Below, in pieces: positions 1-8,974 of a DNA stretch of 64,000 bases (the first letter of the stretch is position 1; the number at the start of each line of letters is the position of its first letter). The stretch spans positions 2,852,001 through 2,916,000 of the forward strand of contig NZ_SDWT01000001.1 in NCBI RefSeq assembly GCF_004137255.1, given 5' to 3'. Under the pieces are notes generated by a model. That model had not been told where the DNA came from, made no database searches, and saw nothing but the letters and a program-made list of their open reading frames with translations. The translations under genes and the position numbers were made by a program. Source of the DNA: Nocardioides oleivorans. GTDB lineage: Bacteria > Actinomycetota > Actinomycetes > Propionibacteriales > Nocardioidaceae.

Positions 1-966
1 CATCCAGAGGTGCCCGTCGGCGTACGCCAGTCCGCTCGGCGAGGCCTGGTCGACCGGCCAGACGAGCTGCGGGTCGATGAACTCGGGCGCACCGCCGCTG
101 CCCTCGACCTCGGGCCAGCCGTAGTTGCCGCCCTTCTCGACCAGGTTGAGCTCGTCGTACTCCGAGTCGCCGAACTCGGATGCCCACAGCCGGCCCTCGT
201 CGTCCCAGGCCAGTCCCTGCACGTTGCGGTGCCCGAGCGACCACACGGGCGAGCCCGGGTCGGGGTTGCCGGGTGCGGGTTCGCCGTCGGCGGTGATGCG
301 GAGGATCTTGCCGGCGAGGCTGCCCGGGTCCTGGGCGAGCCCGGGGTCACCGGTCTCGCCCGTGGTGACGTACAGGTAGCCGTCGGGACCGAAGGCGATC
401 CGGCCGCCGTCGTGGATGAAGCCCGCGGGGATGCCGTCGAGGACGACGGTGGGCTCACCGATCTCCCCGTCGGCGACGACCGCCTTGACGACGCGGTTGT
501 CCGAGCCGGTGGTGAGGTAGAGGAACAGGGTCTGGTCGCTGTCGTAGTCGGGCGAGACCGCGACTCCGAGCAGCCCTGCCTCACCCTGGGGGACTGCGCC
601 GCCGATCGCGCCGAGGCGGCTCCGGGCACCGTCCGGGGTGATCTCGAGGACCAGGCCGGTCATCCGCTCGGTCACGACCGCGTTGCCGTCGGGCAGGAAG
701 TCCACGCCCCACGGGACCTCCATCTGGTCCACCAGGGTGCCGAGCGCCTCCGGAGCCCCGTCTTGTCCGCCGCTGTTGCCGCCGCCGCTGTCGCCGCCAC
801 CGTCGGAGCTGGGCTCGTCGGTCGGCGTCGGTTGCGACGGTACGTCGGTGGGCTGGGTGATCCGCGGGATCGACTCGGGGGTGGCGTCCTCGGAGCAGCC
901 GGTCGCGGCCAGGGTGAGGGCCAGTGCGGTGAGGGCCAGTCGTGCCGAACCGGGTCGCGTGCTCAT
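1..966 (-). CDS. PQQ-dependent glucose/sorbosone dehydrogenase-like lipoprotein (3' end outside window)
   Basis: The first 322 residues are visible and the gene runs off the left edge. The N-terminus has a hydrophobic signal ending in AATGC, with the likely lipidated Cys at residue 24, followed by a Ser/Gly/Asp-rich linker to about residue 65, so the protein is probably tethered outside the membrane. The rest shows blocks typical of the GSDH/YliI beta-propeller family: HDGGRIAFGPDGYLYVTTGE, LGHRNVQGLAWD and GGNYGWPEVEG. Family members oxidise aldose sugars with PQQ; the true substrate cannot be read from sequence. The ATG at 964-966 overlaps the stop of the upstream EamA gene (ATGA), so the two are probably translationally coupled. 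Confidence 0.88.
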   Translation of the reverse strand, partial: MSTRPGSARLALTALALTLAATGCSEDATPESIPRITQPTDVPSQPTPTDEPSSDGGGDSGGGNSGGQDGAPEALGTLVDQMEVPWGVDFLPDGNAVVTERMTGLVLEITPDGARSRLGAIGGAVPQGEAGLLGVAVSPDYDSDQTLFLYLTTGSDNRVVKAVVADGEIGEPTVVLDGIPAGFIHDGGRIAFGPDGYLYVTTGETGDPGLAQDPGSLAGKILRITADGEPAPGNPDPGSPVWSLGHRNVQGLAWDDEGRLWASEFGDSEYDELNLVEKGGNYGWPEVEGSGGAPEFIDPQLVWPVDQASPSGLAYADGHLWM

Positions 967-1874
967 GTCGCCAGTGTGCCGGGTCCGGCCGCATGTTCCT
1001 CGGCGTCGTGGCCGGGCGGCTCGCCGAGCGCCGACCCGGAACGGGTCGCGCCGATGCTCGCCGCGACCACGCAGGCGATGGCCAGCCATTGGACCGGCGC
1101 GAGGTGCTCGTGGAGCACGACGATGGCGGCCAGCGCCGCGGCCGCCGGCTCGAGGCTCATCAGGATCCCGAACACCGCGGGCCGCAGGCTGCGCAGCGCG
1201 ACGAGCTCGCAGCTGTAGGGGATCACCGAGCTCAACACCCCGACGAGCGCGCCGAGCAGCAGGATCCGGCCGTCCCAGAGGCCGCTGCCGGCGGTGAGCA
1301 GTGCCGGGAGCGTCATGCCGAGCGCTGCCACGGTGCTCGCGACCGCGAGGCCGTCGAACCCGGCCCAGCGGCGGCCCGTGCTCGCGCTGAGCAGGATGTA
1401 CGCCGCCCACGCGACGCCGGCGAGCAGGGCGTACGCGACACCGAGCGGGTCGAGGACGCTCCTCTGGAAGCCGAGCAGGACGACGCCGAGGCCGGCGAGG
1501 AGCACCCAGACGAGGTCGCGGGCGCGGCGGGACCCGACGAGCGCGAGCGTCAGCGGGCCGATGAACTCGATGGTCACCGCGATGCCGAGGGGTATGCGGG
1601 AGAACGACTGGTAGATGCCCCAGTTCATAGTCGCCAGGCTCACGCCGAAGCCGATGACGACGAGCCAGTCCCGCCCGGTCCGGCCGGTGAGCCTGGGTCG
1701 TACGAAAGCGGCGAGCACGAGCGAGCTGGTGACCAGCCGGAGCCACACCATCGCCGTCGGCGAGATCTCGCCGAAGAGGCCCTTGGCGATGGCTGCGCCG
1801 AGCTGCACGGACAGGATCCCGACCAGGACCAGCCCGACGGGGCCGAGCAGGGCACGGCTGGGGCTTCGGGTCAC
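963..1874 (-). CDS. EamA/RhtA-family metabolite exporter
   Basis: A 303-aa integral membrane protein with about ten hydrophobic segments arranged as two EamA repeats. The stretch NWGIYQSFSRIPLGIAVTIE is characteristic of the RhtA (threonine/homoserine exporter) branch of the drug/metabolite transporter superfamily. The start is GTG at 1872-1874. It is the first gene of a two-gene unit: its TGA overlaps the ATG of the lipoprotein sugar dehydrogenase by 4 bp. The substrate is unknown; amino acid or small metabolite export is an inference from the subfamily. Confidence 0.85.
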   Translation of the reverse strand: MTRSPSRALLGPVGLVLVGILSVQLGAAIAKGLFGEISPTAMVWLRLVTSSLVLAAFVRPRLTGRTGRDWLVVIGFGVSLATMNWGIYQSFSRIPLGIAVTIEFIGPLTLALVGSRRARDLVWVLLAGLGVVLLGFQRSVLDPLGVAYALLAGVAWAAYILLSASTGRRWAGFDGLAVASTVAALGMTLPALLTAGSGLWDGRILLLGALVGVLSSVIPYSCELVALRSLRPAVFGILMSLEPAAAALAAIVVLHEHLAPVQWLAIACVVAASIGATRSGSALGEPPGHDAEEHAAGPGTLAT

Positions 1875-1967
1875 CGCCGAAGACTAGTCAGGGCTCCGGG
1901 ACCTGTCGCACCGTCGGGTGCGAGGAGTAGCGTCGACGTCCACCGCAGCGAGACCAGGAGGCTTCCG

Positions 1968-3059
1968 ATGACGCGAACCCTGCTGATGGTGGGCACCAAG
2001 AAGGGCATGTGGCTGGGCACGTCCGACGAGGCCCGCCGGTCGTGGGACTGGACGGGACCGCACTTCCCGATGGAGGAGGTCTACTCCGTCATGCTCGACA
2101 CCAGGCGCGCGGTCCCGCGCCTGCTCGCGGGAGCGTCGTCGAGCTGGTTGGGCCCGCAGGTCTGGCGCTCGGACGACCTCGGCACGACGTGGGAGGGGAC
2201 GCCCGACGGCGCGGCCCGCTTCCCCGAGGACACCGGCGCGTCCCTGGCTCGCGTCTGGCAGCTGCAGCCCGGATTCGAGGACGACGTCGTGTGGGCGGGC
2301 ACCGAGCCGGGCGCCGTCTTCCGCTCGACCGACGGTGGGGAGACCTTCGCACTGGTGCGCGGCCTGTGGGACCACCCGCACCGCGAGGAGTGGAACGAGG
2401 GCTTCGGCGGTCAGGCCTTCCACACGATCCTGCCCGACCCCCGCGACGGCCGGCACGTGCTTGCGGCGCTGTCGACGGGCGGGGTCTACGCCACGGCGGA
2501 CGGTGGGGAGTCCTGGTCGCCCTCCAACACCGGGGTCAAGGCCGAGTTCTTCCCCGGTGAGCGGAACTACCCGGAGTTCGGGCAGTGCGTCCACAAGGTC
2601 GCGCGCGACTGCTCGGACCCCGACCGGCTCTACCTGCAGAACCACGGCGGCGTCTACCGGTCCGACGACTGCGGCGCGTCCTGGCAGGACATCGCACCCG
2701 GGCTGCCGACCGAGTTCGGCTTCGCGATGGTGGCGCACCCGCACCGGGCCGACACGGCGTACAACTTCCCGATCACCGGCGCGGAGGCGCGCTGGCCCGT
2801 CGACGGCAAGGCGCGCGTCTACCGGACCACGGACGCCGGTGGGTCGTGGGAGCCGCTGGGCGCGGGCGTGCTGCCCGACACCTACTTCACCGCGGTGATG
2901 CGGGATGCGATGTGCGTCGACGACCACGAGGAGGTCGGCCTCTACTTCGGTGGCAGGAACGGCGCAGTGTGGGCCTCGCCCGACGAGGGCGGCTCGTGGC
3001 AGGAGATCACCCGCAACCTCCCGGACGTCCTCGTCGTCCGTGCCGCCCGGCTCGACTGA
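1968..3059 (+). CDS. BNR/Asp-box repeat beta-propeller protein (sialidase-like fold)
   Basis: A 363-aa protein without a signal peptide, starting at ATG 1968 behind the ribosome site AGGAGG (1957-1962). At least six Asp-box motifs are visible (SDDLGTTW, STDGGETF, TADGGESW, SDDCGASW, TTDAGGSW, SPDEGGSW), spread through the chain as expected for a beta-propeller of the WD40/YVTN/BNR type. Actinobacterial relatives are often labelled exo-alpha-sialidase or glycosyl hydrolase, but I see no set of sialidase catalytic residues and would not assign an enzymatic role. The gene is followed after 16 bp by the SRPBCC gene, which appears to have its own leaderless promoter. Confidence 0.82.
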   Translation: MTRTLLMVGTKKGMWLGTSDEARRSWDWTGPHFPMEEVYSVMLDTRRAVPRLLAGASSSWLGPQVWRSDDLGTTWEGTPDGAARFPEDTGASLARVWQLQPGFEDDVVWAGTEPGAVFRSTDGGETFALVRGLWDHPHREEWNEGFGGQAFHTILPDPRDGRHVLAALSTGGVYATADGGESWSPSNTGVKAEFFPGERNYPEFGQCVHKVARDCSDPDRLYLQNHGGVYRSDDCGASWQDIAPGLPTEFGFAMVAHPHRADTAYNFPITGAEARWPVDGKARVYRTTDAGGSWEPLGAGVLPDTYFTAVMRDAMCVDDHEEVGLYFGGRNGAVWASPDEGGSWQEITRNLPDVLVVRAARLD

Positions 3060-3075
3060 GGTCTACTGTCAGCGC

Positions 3076-3531
3076 ATGGCCGCCTTCTCGCTCTCGCGCA
3101 GCACCCGGATCGCGGCGGACGCCACCCGTGTGCACGCCTTCCTCGACGACTTCCGCGAGTGGCAGAAGTGGTCACCGTGGGAGGGCGCCGACCCGGCCCT
3201 GCACCGCGAGTACACCGGTCCCGACCACGGCGTCGGGGCGACGTACCACTGGTCCGGCAACAAGAAGGTGGGCGAGGGCGAGATGCGGATCACCGACTCG
3301 ACCCCGACCGCGGTCGTCGTCGACCTGGTGTTCGTCAAGCCGTTCAAGGCCACCAACGTCACCACCTTCTCGCTCGTGCCCGACGGCCAGGCGACCGAGG
3401 TGACCTGGACGATGACCGGCCAGCGCAGTGCGGTCATGGGCATCCTCGGCACGCTGTTCTTCGACAAGGCGATCGGCGGCGACTTCGAGAAGGGCCTGGC
3501 CTCCCTCAAGCAGGAGGCCGAGCGGGCCTGA
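3076..3531 (+). CDS. SRPBCC (START/polyketide-cyclase-like) family protein
   Basis: A 151-aa protein with the SRPBCC pattern: an N-terminal strand (FSLSRSTRIAADATRVHAFL), a W-rich early region (REWQKWSPWEG) and a long C-terminal helix (FEKGLASLKQEAERA). Such proteins bind hydrophobic ligands in a deep pocket; no specific ligand can be named. The ATG is preceded by TACTGT (3064-3069) and a 6-nt spacer, with no ribosome site, which suggests a leaderless transcript. A 14-bp-arm palindrome lies 11 bp after the stop and may end transcription. Confidence 0.82.
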   Translation: MAAFSLSRSTRIAADATRVHAFLDDFREWQKWSPWEGADPALHREYTGPDHGVGATYHWSGNKKVGEGEMRITDSTPTAVVVDLVFVKPFKATNVTTFSLVPDGQATEVTWTMTGQRSAVMGILGTLFFDKAIGGDFEKGLASLKQEAERA

Positions 3532-3542
3532 CCTCGGCCGCA

Positions 3543-3577
3543 CTGGTTCGTGAGTCTCTGAGCGACTCACGAACCAG
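3543..3577. repeat. Palindromic repeat, family 1, copy A
   Basis: Perfect 14-bp inverted arms CTGGTTCGTGAGTC (3543-3556) and GACTCACGAACCAG (3564-3577) flank a 7-nt loop. The left arm plus two bases (16 nt, CTGGTTCGTGAGTCTC but for one position at the end of the loop side) recurs at 8980-8995. It lies just after the SRPBCC stop and could act as a terminator, although no T-run follows. Two copies at two gene ends suggest a REP-like element. The rest of the gap (3578-3749) shows only the ribosome site of the next gene. Confidence 0.75.
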
Positions 3578-3749
3578 CGCGCAGCAAGTGGCTCGAGCGG
3601 CAGGGTCGGGATCGCGGATCGTGGGCCGGCAACTGTCCACAGGCCGCGGCCAGCGGCCCCTTCTGGCGCCTCTGTGGAGAACCCGCGCCGGGTGTCGGCG
3701 GCGGTCCCTGGGATGGGAGCACGACATCCCAGGAGACAGGAGAGAGCTG

Positions 3750-4376
3750 ATGGGGCATGCACGGCTGGCGTGGTTCACGAGCAAGCAGGAATGGACCAAG
3801 GACGTCGATGACTGGTCGCTGGACGAGTGGGAGTGGTTCTGGATGGGACCGTTCGACGGCGGGATCCCGGGCATGGTGCGACGCGTCCGGCGCATCCTGG
3901 ACGTGTCCCAGCGAGGGCTCGCCGAGCTGATCGGCGTCTCGCAGTCGGTGGTCGCGCGGTGGGAGACCGGCCGGACCAGTCCGCGGTCCAGCGTGATGGC
4001 GGACCTGCTGCGCCGCGCCCGGCTGACTGTCACGGTCACGGACGACGACGACCAGGAGGTGCAGCCGATGAGGGACGACGGTGTGCGCCAGGTGCACGGC
4101 AGCCGTTTCCCGGCGCACGTCGACCTGCGCGTCACCGGCTGGTGGGTGCCGGCGAACGTGGAGTCGACGATGGTCGAGTACTACCAGTGGAAGCGTCGGT
4201 CCAAGGAGGCCCGCGACCCGTCCGTGCGCTACCAGCGCGCCCGTTGGAGGCGCCGGCTCGAGCGTGAGCTGCGGGGCACGCCCGACGACCACCCCTCGGT
4301 CGAGCAGTGCGCCGCCGAGGCCGAGCACCTCGACGAGGTCAGGGAGCAGCGCCGGCTGCCCCGGGCGGCGGCATGA
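3750..4376 (+). CDS. XRE-type helix-turn-helix transcriptional regulator
   Basis: A 208-aa protein starting at ATG 3750 behind the purine-rich site AGGAGACAGGAGAG. Residues about 45-88 form an XRE/Cro helix-turn-helix (SQRGLAELIGVSQSVVARWE is the helix-turn-helix core). The N-terminus is Trp-rich and acidic (DDWSLDEWEWFWMGPFDGG), and the C-terminal 90 residues are Arg-rich with no domain I recognise; WWVP and EYYQWKRR suggest a nucleic-acid-contacting or folded effector region. No operator is obvious. It stands alone, 43 bp upstream of ilvD on the same strand; a role in ilvD control is possible but unsupported. Confidence 0.8.
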   Translation: MGHARLAWFTSKQEWTKDVDDWSLDEWEWFWMGPFDGGIPGMVRRVRRILDVSQRGLAELIGVSQSVVARWETGRTSPRSSVMADLLRRARLTVTVTDDDDQEVQPMRDDGVRQVHGSRFPAHVDLRVTGWWVPANVESTMVEYYQWKRRSKEARDPSVRYQRARWRRRLERELRGTPDDHPSVEQCAAEAEHLDEVREQRRLPRAAA

Positions 4377-4407
4377 GACACGACGCAGGCGCGGGGGAGC
4401 GGCGGAC

Positions 4408-4419
4408 TAGCCTGACGGC
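4408..4419 (+). promoter_or_regulatory. Leaderless -10 element of ilvD
   Basis: TAGCCT at 4408-4413 followed by exactly 6 nt and then the ilvD ATG, with no Shine-Dalgarno sequence. The same TANNNT-N6-start layout recurs at about ten genes in the window, which supports transcription starting at or next to the start codon. Confidence 0.55.
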
Positions 4420-6111
4420 ATGACGCAGACCCCCGACGCACCCGACATCAAGCCCCGGAGCCGCGACGTCACCGACGGCCTCCAGGCAACTGCTGCGCGA
4501 GGCATGCTCCGCGCGGTGGGCATGGGTGACGACGACTGGGTCAAGCCGCAGATCGGCGTCGCGTCGAGCTGGAACGAGATCACTCCCTGCAACCTCTCCC
4601 TCGACCGGCTCGCCAAGGCCGTGAAGAACGGCGTGCACGCGGCCGGTGGGTACCCGCTCGAGTTCGGCACCATCTCCGTGTCGGACGGCATCTCGATGGG
4701 TCACGAGGGCATGCACTTCTCCCTCGTCAGTCGCGAGGTCATCGCCGACTCCGTCGAGACGGTGATGATGGCCGAGCGCCTCGACGGCTCCGTCCTGCTC
4801 GCCGGCTGCGACAAGTCGCTGCCCGGCATGCTGATGGCAGCCGCCCGCCTGGACCTGGCGAGCGTCTTCCTCTACGCCGGCACGATCATGCCCGGCCAGG
4901 TCGACGGTCGCGACGTCACGATCATCGACGCCTTCGAGGCCGTCGGCGCCTGCCTCGCCGGCAAGATCACCCGCGAAGAGGTCGACAAGGTCGAGCGCGC
5001 GATCTGTCCCGGCGAGGGTGCCTGCGGTGGGGCGTACACCGCCAACACGATGGCGAGCGTCGCCGAGGCGATCGGCATGTCCCTGCCCGGCAGCTCGTCC
5101 CCGCCGGCCGTGGACCGCCGTCGCGACGGGTTCGCCCACAAGTCGGGCGAGGCCGTGGTGGAGATGCTGCGCCAGGGCATCACCGCCCGGCAGATCATGA
5201 CCCGTCCCGCCTTCGAGAACGCGATCGCGATGGCGATGGCCCTCGGCGGCTCGACGAACGCCGTCCTCCACCTGCTCGCCATCGCGCGCGAGGCCGAGGT
5301 CGACCTGACGCTCGACGACTTCACGCGGATCGGCAAGAAGGTCCCGCACCTGGCCGACATGAAGCCGTTCGGTCGCTTCGTGTGGACCGACTTCGACCGC
5401 GTCGGCGGCATCCCCGTGCTCCTGAAGGCGCTGCTCGACGCCGGCCACCTGCACGGCGACGTCCTCACCTGCACCGGCAAGACCATGGCGGAGAACCTCG
5501 CCGACCTCGACCCCAGGCCCCTCGACGGCGACATCCTGCGCCAGATCGACAAGCCGATCCACGCCACCGGCGGGCTGACGATCCTCAAGGGCTCGCTCGC
5601 CCCCGACGGCGCCGTGGTCAAGAGTGCCGGCTTCGACGACTCGACCTTCACCGGCACCGCCCGCGTCTTCGACGGCGAGCGCAAGGCGCTCGACGCCCTG
5701 GGCGAGGGTGCGATCAAGGCCGGCGACGTCGTCGTCATCCGCTACGAGGGTCCCAAGGGCGGACCGGGCATGCGCGAGATGCTCGCCATCACCGGTGCGA
5801 TCAAGGGCGCCGGCCTGGGCAAGGACGTCCTGCTGATCACCGACGGACGCTTCTCCGGCGGCACGACGGGACTCTGCGTCGGCCACATCGCCCCGGAGGC
5901 GAGCGACGGCGGCCCGATCGCCTTCCTCCAGGACGGCGACCAGATCACCCTCGATGTCGCCAACATGACGATCGACGTCCACGTCGACGAGGCCGAGCTG
6001 GCCGAGCGCGCCGTGGGCTGGGAGCCGCTCCCGCCGAAGTACACGCGCGGTGTCCTCGGCAAGTACCGCAAGGTCGTCCAGTCCGCCGCGCACGGAGCGG
6101 TCTGCTACTGA
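4420..6111 (+). CDS. ilvD: Dihydroxy-acid dehydratase
   Basis: A 563-aa full-length enzyme converting dihydroxyisovalerate and dihydroxymethylvalerate to the 2-keto acids of valine and isoleucine, cytoplasmic. It carries the IlvD/Edd signatures [11 protein letters not shown] and [11 protein letters not shown], and Cys in ITPCN, GCDK and GEGACGG as expected for the iron-sulfur cluster. It is monocistronic here and has no leader peptide that I can see, in contrast to ilvBNC, leuB-ilvE and cimA in the same window. Identity is firm. Confidence 0.97.
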   Translation: MTQTPDAPDIKPRSRDVTDGLQATAARGMLRAVGMGDDDWVKPQIGVASSWNEITPCNLSLDRLAKAVKNGVHAAGGYPLEFGTISVSDGISMGHEGMHFSLVSREVIADSVETVMMAERLDGSVLLAGCDKSLPGMLMAAARLDLASVFLYAGTIMPGQVDGRDVTIIDAFEAVGACLAGKITREEVDKVERAICPGEGACGGAYTANTMASVAEAIGMSLPGSSSPPAVDRRRDGFAHKSGEAVVEMLRQGITARQIMTRPAFENAIAMAMALGGSTNAVLHLLAIAREAEVDLTLDDFTRIGKKVPHLADMKPFGRFVWTDFDRVGGIPVLLKALLDAGHLHGDVLTCTGKTMAENLADLDPRPLDGDILRQIDKPIHATGGLTILKGSLAPDGAVVKSAGFDDSTFTGTARVFDGERKALDALGEGAIKAGDVVVIRYEGPKGGPGMREMLAITGAIKGAGLGKDVLLITDGRFSGGTTGLCVGHIAPEASDGGPIAFLQDGDQITLDVANMTIDVHVDEAELAERAVGWEPLPPKYTRGVLGKYRKVVQSAAHGAVCY

Positions 6112-6158
6112 CCGATGCCCTGCTCGGCGCGGAACGGGTCGGCGGATAGGTTGCCGTG

Positions 6159-7394
6159 GTGAACCACGACACCGCTGCGCAGCTCGACGCCGCCGACCCG
6201 CTCGCGCACTTCCGCGACCGGTTCGTCGGAGCGACGTCCGACCTCGTCTACTTCGACGGCAACTCCCTCGGCCGCCCGGTCGCGGCCGCGGCCGGACGGC
6301 TCACCGAGTTCGTCGAGCAGGAGTGGGGCGGTCGCCTCATCCGCGGCTGGGACGAGCGCTGGATGGACCTCCCGACGACCCTCGGCGACGACCTCGGCCG
6401 GGTCGTGCTCGGCGCGGCGCCCGGTCAGACCGCCATCGGCGACTCCACGACCGTCTGGCTCTACAAGCTGATGCGCGCCGCCGTCGACCACGCCCTGCGC
6501 ACCGATCCCGCGCGCACCGAGATCGTCATCGACACCGACAACTTCCCCACGGACCGCTACGTCGCCGAGGGCATCGCCGCCGAGCGTGGCCTGACGCTGC
6601 GCTGGATCGAGGTCGACACCTCGGCCGGCGTCACCGCCGACCAGCTCCGCGAGGCCGTCGGCGAGCAGACCGCACTCGTCGTCCTCACCCACGTCGCCTA
6701 CCGGTCGGCCTGGCTCGCGGACGGCCCCGAGCTCACCCGCATCGCCCACGAGGCCGGCGCGCTCGTGCTCTGGGACCTCTGCCACTCGGCCGGGTCGGTC
6801 GAGGTGGACCTGGACGGGTGGGACGCCGACCTGGCCGTCGGGTGCTCCTACAAGTACCTCAACGGCGGCCCCGGGTCGCCCGCCTTCGGCTACGTCAACG
6901 CCCGGCTCCAGGAAGAGCTCACCCAGCCGATCCAGGGCTGGATGGGCCACGCCGACCCGTTCCTGATGGGCCCCGGCTACACCCCCGCGCGCGGCATCCG
7001 CCGCTTCATCTCGGGCACCCCGCCGATCCTCGGGATGGTCGCCATGCAGACGATGCTCGAGCTGGTCGAGGAGGCCGGCATCGGGGCGATCCGCGCCAAG
7101 TCCGTCGCGCTGACGTCGTACGCCGTCGAGGTCGCCGACGCGACGCTGCCCGAGGTCACCCTCGCCTCGCCGCGCGATCCCGCGCAGCGCGGCGGCCACG
7201 TGACCCTCCACCACGACAGGATGCGCGAGGTCACCGCCAGGCTCTGGGAGCGCGACGTGATCCCGGACTACCGCGACCCGGGCGGCCTGCGGATCGGGCT
7301 CTCGCCGCTGTCCACGTCGTTCGACGAGGTCGAGCGCGGGATGGCCGCCGTGGCCGAGGCACTCGCCCACCCCGTGAGCGGGTCCGGTCGATGA
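6159..7394 (+). CDS. kynU: Kynureninase
   Basis: A 411-aa PLP enzyme of aminotransferase class V, cleaving kynurenine to anthranilate and alanine. It has the family motif YFDGNSLGRP near the N-terminus, the PLP-lysine block GCSYKYLNGGPG, and ARGIRRFISGTPPILGM, all typical of KynU. Two adjacent GTG codons (6156, 6159) could start; TAGGTT at 6147-6152 lies 6 nt before the second, matching the leaderless pattern, so I chose 6159. No kynA or kynB gene is visible nearby. The TGA overlaps the ATG of the next gene (ATGA), indicating a kynU-acetyltransferase-VOC-deaminase operon. Confidence 0.9.
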   Translation: MNHDTAAQLDAADPLAHFRDRFVGATSDLVYFDGNSLGRPVAAAAGRLTEFVEQEWGGRLIRGWDERWMDLPTTLGDDLGRVVLGAAPGQTAIGDSTTVWLYKLMRAAVDHALRTDPARTEIVIDTDNFPTDRYVAEGIAAERGLTLRWIEVDTSAGVTADQLREAVGEQTALVVLTHVAYRSAWLADGPELTRIAHEAGALVLWDLCHSAGSVEVDLDGWDADLAVGCSYKYLNGGPGSPAFGYVNARLQEELTQPIQGWMGHADPFLMGPGYTPARGIRRFISGTPPILGMVAMQTMLELVEEAGIGAIRAKSVALTSYAVEVADATLPEVTLASPRDPAQRGGHVTLHHDRMREVTARLWERDVIPDYRDPGGLRIGLSPLSTSFDEVERGMAAVAEALAHPVSGSGR

Positions 7395-8110
7395 GCCAGC
7401 AGCGGATCGGACGTCCCGTCGACTGGACGCCCGCGCGACGGCCGGAGAAGGTCACCCTCGACGGGGCCGGCGTGCGCCTCGAGCCGATCGGCCCGCAGCA
7501 CGTCGACGACCTGGTCGAGGCGGTCTGCGGTCCCGACGACGACGCCCTGTGGATGTACCTCTTCTGGGAGCGCCCGCGCGACCGTGACGAGATGGCGGCG
7601 ATCGTCGAGCGCGGAGCAGCCGACGACGACCGGGTCATGTTCGCGATCGTGCCGACCGAGACCGGCCGCGCAATCGGCTTCTGCTCGCTGATGCGGATCG
7701 ACCCGGAGATGGGGTCGATCGAGGTCGGCGGCATCGCCTACGGCCGCCGGCTCCAGCGCAGTCGGGCCGCGACGGAGGTCCAGGCGCTGCTGATGCGCCA
7801 CGTCTTCGACGACCTCGGCTACCGGCGCTACGAGTGGAAGTGCGACAGCCTCAACGCCCCGTCGCGCCGAGCCGCGATCCGGCTCGGCTTCATCTGGGAG
7901 GGCCGCTTCCGCAACGCCGTCGTCTACAAGGGCCGCAACCGCGACACCGACTGGTTCTCGATCATCGACCTCGAGTGGCCGCGCGTCAGCAGGGCCCTCG
8001 ACGAGTGGCTCGACGACCGCAACTTCGACTCGATGGGGCGCCAGCGGGTCCGTCTGGCAGCCCGCCCGCCCGAGACGGACCCGAAGAAGGACCCGAAGAA
8101 GGAGCAGTGA
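7391..8110 (+). CDS. GNAT-family N-acetyltransferase (RimJ/RimL type)
   Basis: A 239-aa protein starting in a 4-bp ATGA overlap with kynU. The central part fits the RimJ/L branch of GNAT: an N-terminal strand with GVRLEPIGPQHVDDLVEAV, IGFCSLMRIDPEMGSIEVG as the central sheet, and CDSLNAPSRRAAIRLGFIWEG as the acetyl-CoA-binding part with the usual Asn-x-x-Ser-Arg-x-Ala pattern. The C-terminus is a Lys/Asp-rich tail (DPKKDPKKEQ). The substrate is unknown. Location inside the kynU operon hints at amino-group chemistry on a metabolite but does not prove it. Confidence 0.85.
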   Translation: MSQQRIGRPVDWTPARRPEKVTLDGAGVRLEPIGPQHVDDLVEAVCGPDDDALWMYLFWERPRDRDEMAAIVERGAADDDRVMFAIVPTETGRAIGFCSLMRIDPEMGSIEVGGIAYGRRLQRSRAATEVQALLMRHVFDDLGYRRYEWKCDSLNAPSRRAAIRLGFIWEGRFRNAVVYKGRNRDTDWFSIIDLEWPRVSRALDEWLDDRNFDSMGRQRVRLAARPPETDPKKDPKKEQ

Positions 8111-8111
8111 G

Positions 8112-8528
8112 ATGGACCAGCGCGTCAGCTTCATCACCCTCGTCGTGACCGACCTCGAGGCCACCCGGAAGTTCTACGTCGAAGGACTCGGCTGGGAGCC
8201 CGAGGTGGACGTGGTCGGCGAGGTGCTGATGTTTCGTGTGGCCGAGAAAGTCGTGCTGAGCCTGTGGGTCGAGGGCGGCTTCGTCGCCGAGGTCGGGGAG
8301 GCGCCTGCGCGCGGCGGCGTACCTCCGATCACGCTGTCCCACAACCTCGCCACCACGCAGGGCGTGGACACCGTCCTGGAGCAGGCGCGCGCCGCCGGCG
8401 CCCCGCACATCGGCGAGGCGAGCCAGCGGGAGTGGGGCGGCTACACCGGCTACTTCTCCGACCCGGACGGATTCCGGTGGGAAGTGGCCTACAACCCGCA
8501 GGAGATCGGGCAGTCTGTGCTCCCGTGA
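8112..8528 (+). CDS. VOC (glyoxalase/bleomycin-resistance fold) family protein
   Basis: A 138-aa protein with a single VOC domain: ITLVVTDLEATRKFYVEGLGWEP at the N-terminus and YFSDPDGFRWEVAYNP at the C-terminus. The ATG begins 1 bp after the preceding stop. Members bind divalent metal and include lyases, dioxygenases and antibiotic-binding proteins; nothing here fixes the substrate. Its TGA overlaps the GTG start of the deaminase gene. Confidence 0.85.
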   Translation: MDQRVSFITLVVTDLEATRKFYVEGLGWEPEVDVVGEVLMFRVAEKVVLSLWVEGGFVAEVGEAPARGGVPPITLSHNLATTQGVDTVLEQARAAGAPHIGEASQREWGGYTGYFSDPDGFRWEVAYNPQEIGQSVLP

Positions 8529-8974
8529 GCACCGACCTGCAGGCCGTCCCCGGCTGGGACGACTACTTCCTCGGCATCGCCGGCGCCGTGTCCGCCCGCG
8601 CGAAGTGCACCCGCCGTCGCGTGGGAGCCGTGCTCACCATCGACCACCGCATCATCGCGACGGGCTACAACGGCGCCGCGCCCGGTGAGGACGACTGCCT
8701 GATGGGTGCGTGCCCGCGCGGCCGGCTCGGGTACGACGACGTGCCCGGGCTCGGCGACTACGACCGGCCCGGCACGCCGGGGTTCTGCATCGCGATCCAC
8801 GCCGAGGTGAACGCGCTGCTGTTCGCGACACGCGACACCAAGGGCGCCACGGCCTACATCACCGACCCGCCCTGCCCGGGCTGCCGCAAGGCGCTCGCCG
8901 CCGCGGGCGTGGTCCGCGCCGTCTGGCCCGAGGGCGAGCACGATCGCGAGGGCCTCACGACGTGGAGTCGGTAG
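8525..8974 (+). CDS. Deoxycytidylate/cytidine deaminase family protein
   Basis: A 149-aa zinc deaminase. HAEVNALL supplies the zinc-binding His and catalytic Glu, and PCPGC the two zinc-binding Cys. The extra DDCLMGACPRGRL segment is typical of dCMP-deaminase-like proteins rather than short cytidine deaminases. The start is GTG 8525, overlapping the stop of the VOC gene (GTGA). It is last in the operon, and its 3' end overlaps the convergent membrane-protein gene by 20 bp. A dCMP-to-dUMP role is likely but substrate choice is inferred. Confidence 0.85.
   Translation: MSTDLQAVPGWDDYFLGIAGAVSARAKCTRRRVGAVLTIDHRIIATGYNGAAPGEDDCLMGACPRGRLGYDDVPGLGDYDRPGTPGFCIAIHAEVNALLFATRDTKGATAYITDPPCPGCRKALAAAGVVRAVWPEGEHDREGLTTWSR

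Noticed and set aside
942..1967. Extension of the BNR-protein frame far upstream
   Set aside because: The upstream part runs antisense through the EamA gene and has no family features; the ribosome site and clear protein start are at 1968.
4339..6093. Long open frame opposite ilvD
   Set aside because: It is a shadow of G/C third positions in ilvD; low-complexity Arg/Val/Glu/Asp product with no domain. Similar shadows opposite ilvB, ilvC, serA and the LVIVD gene were also ignored.
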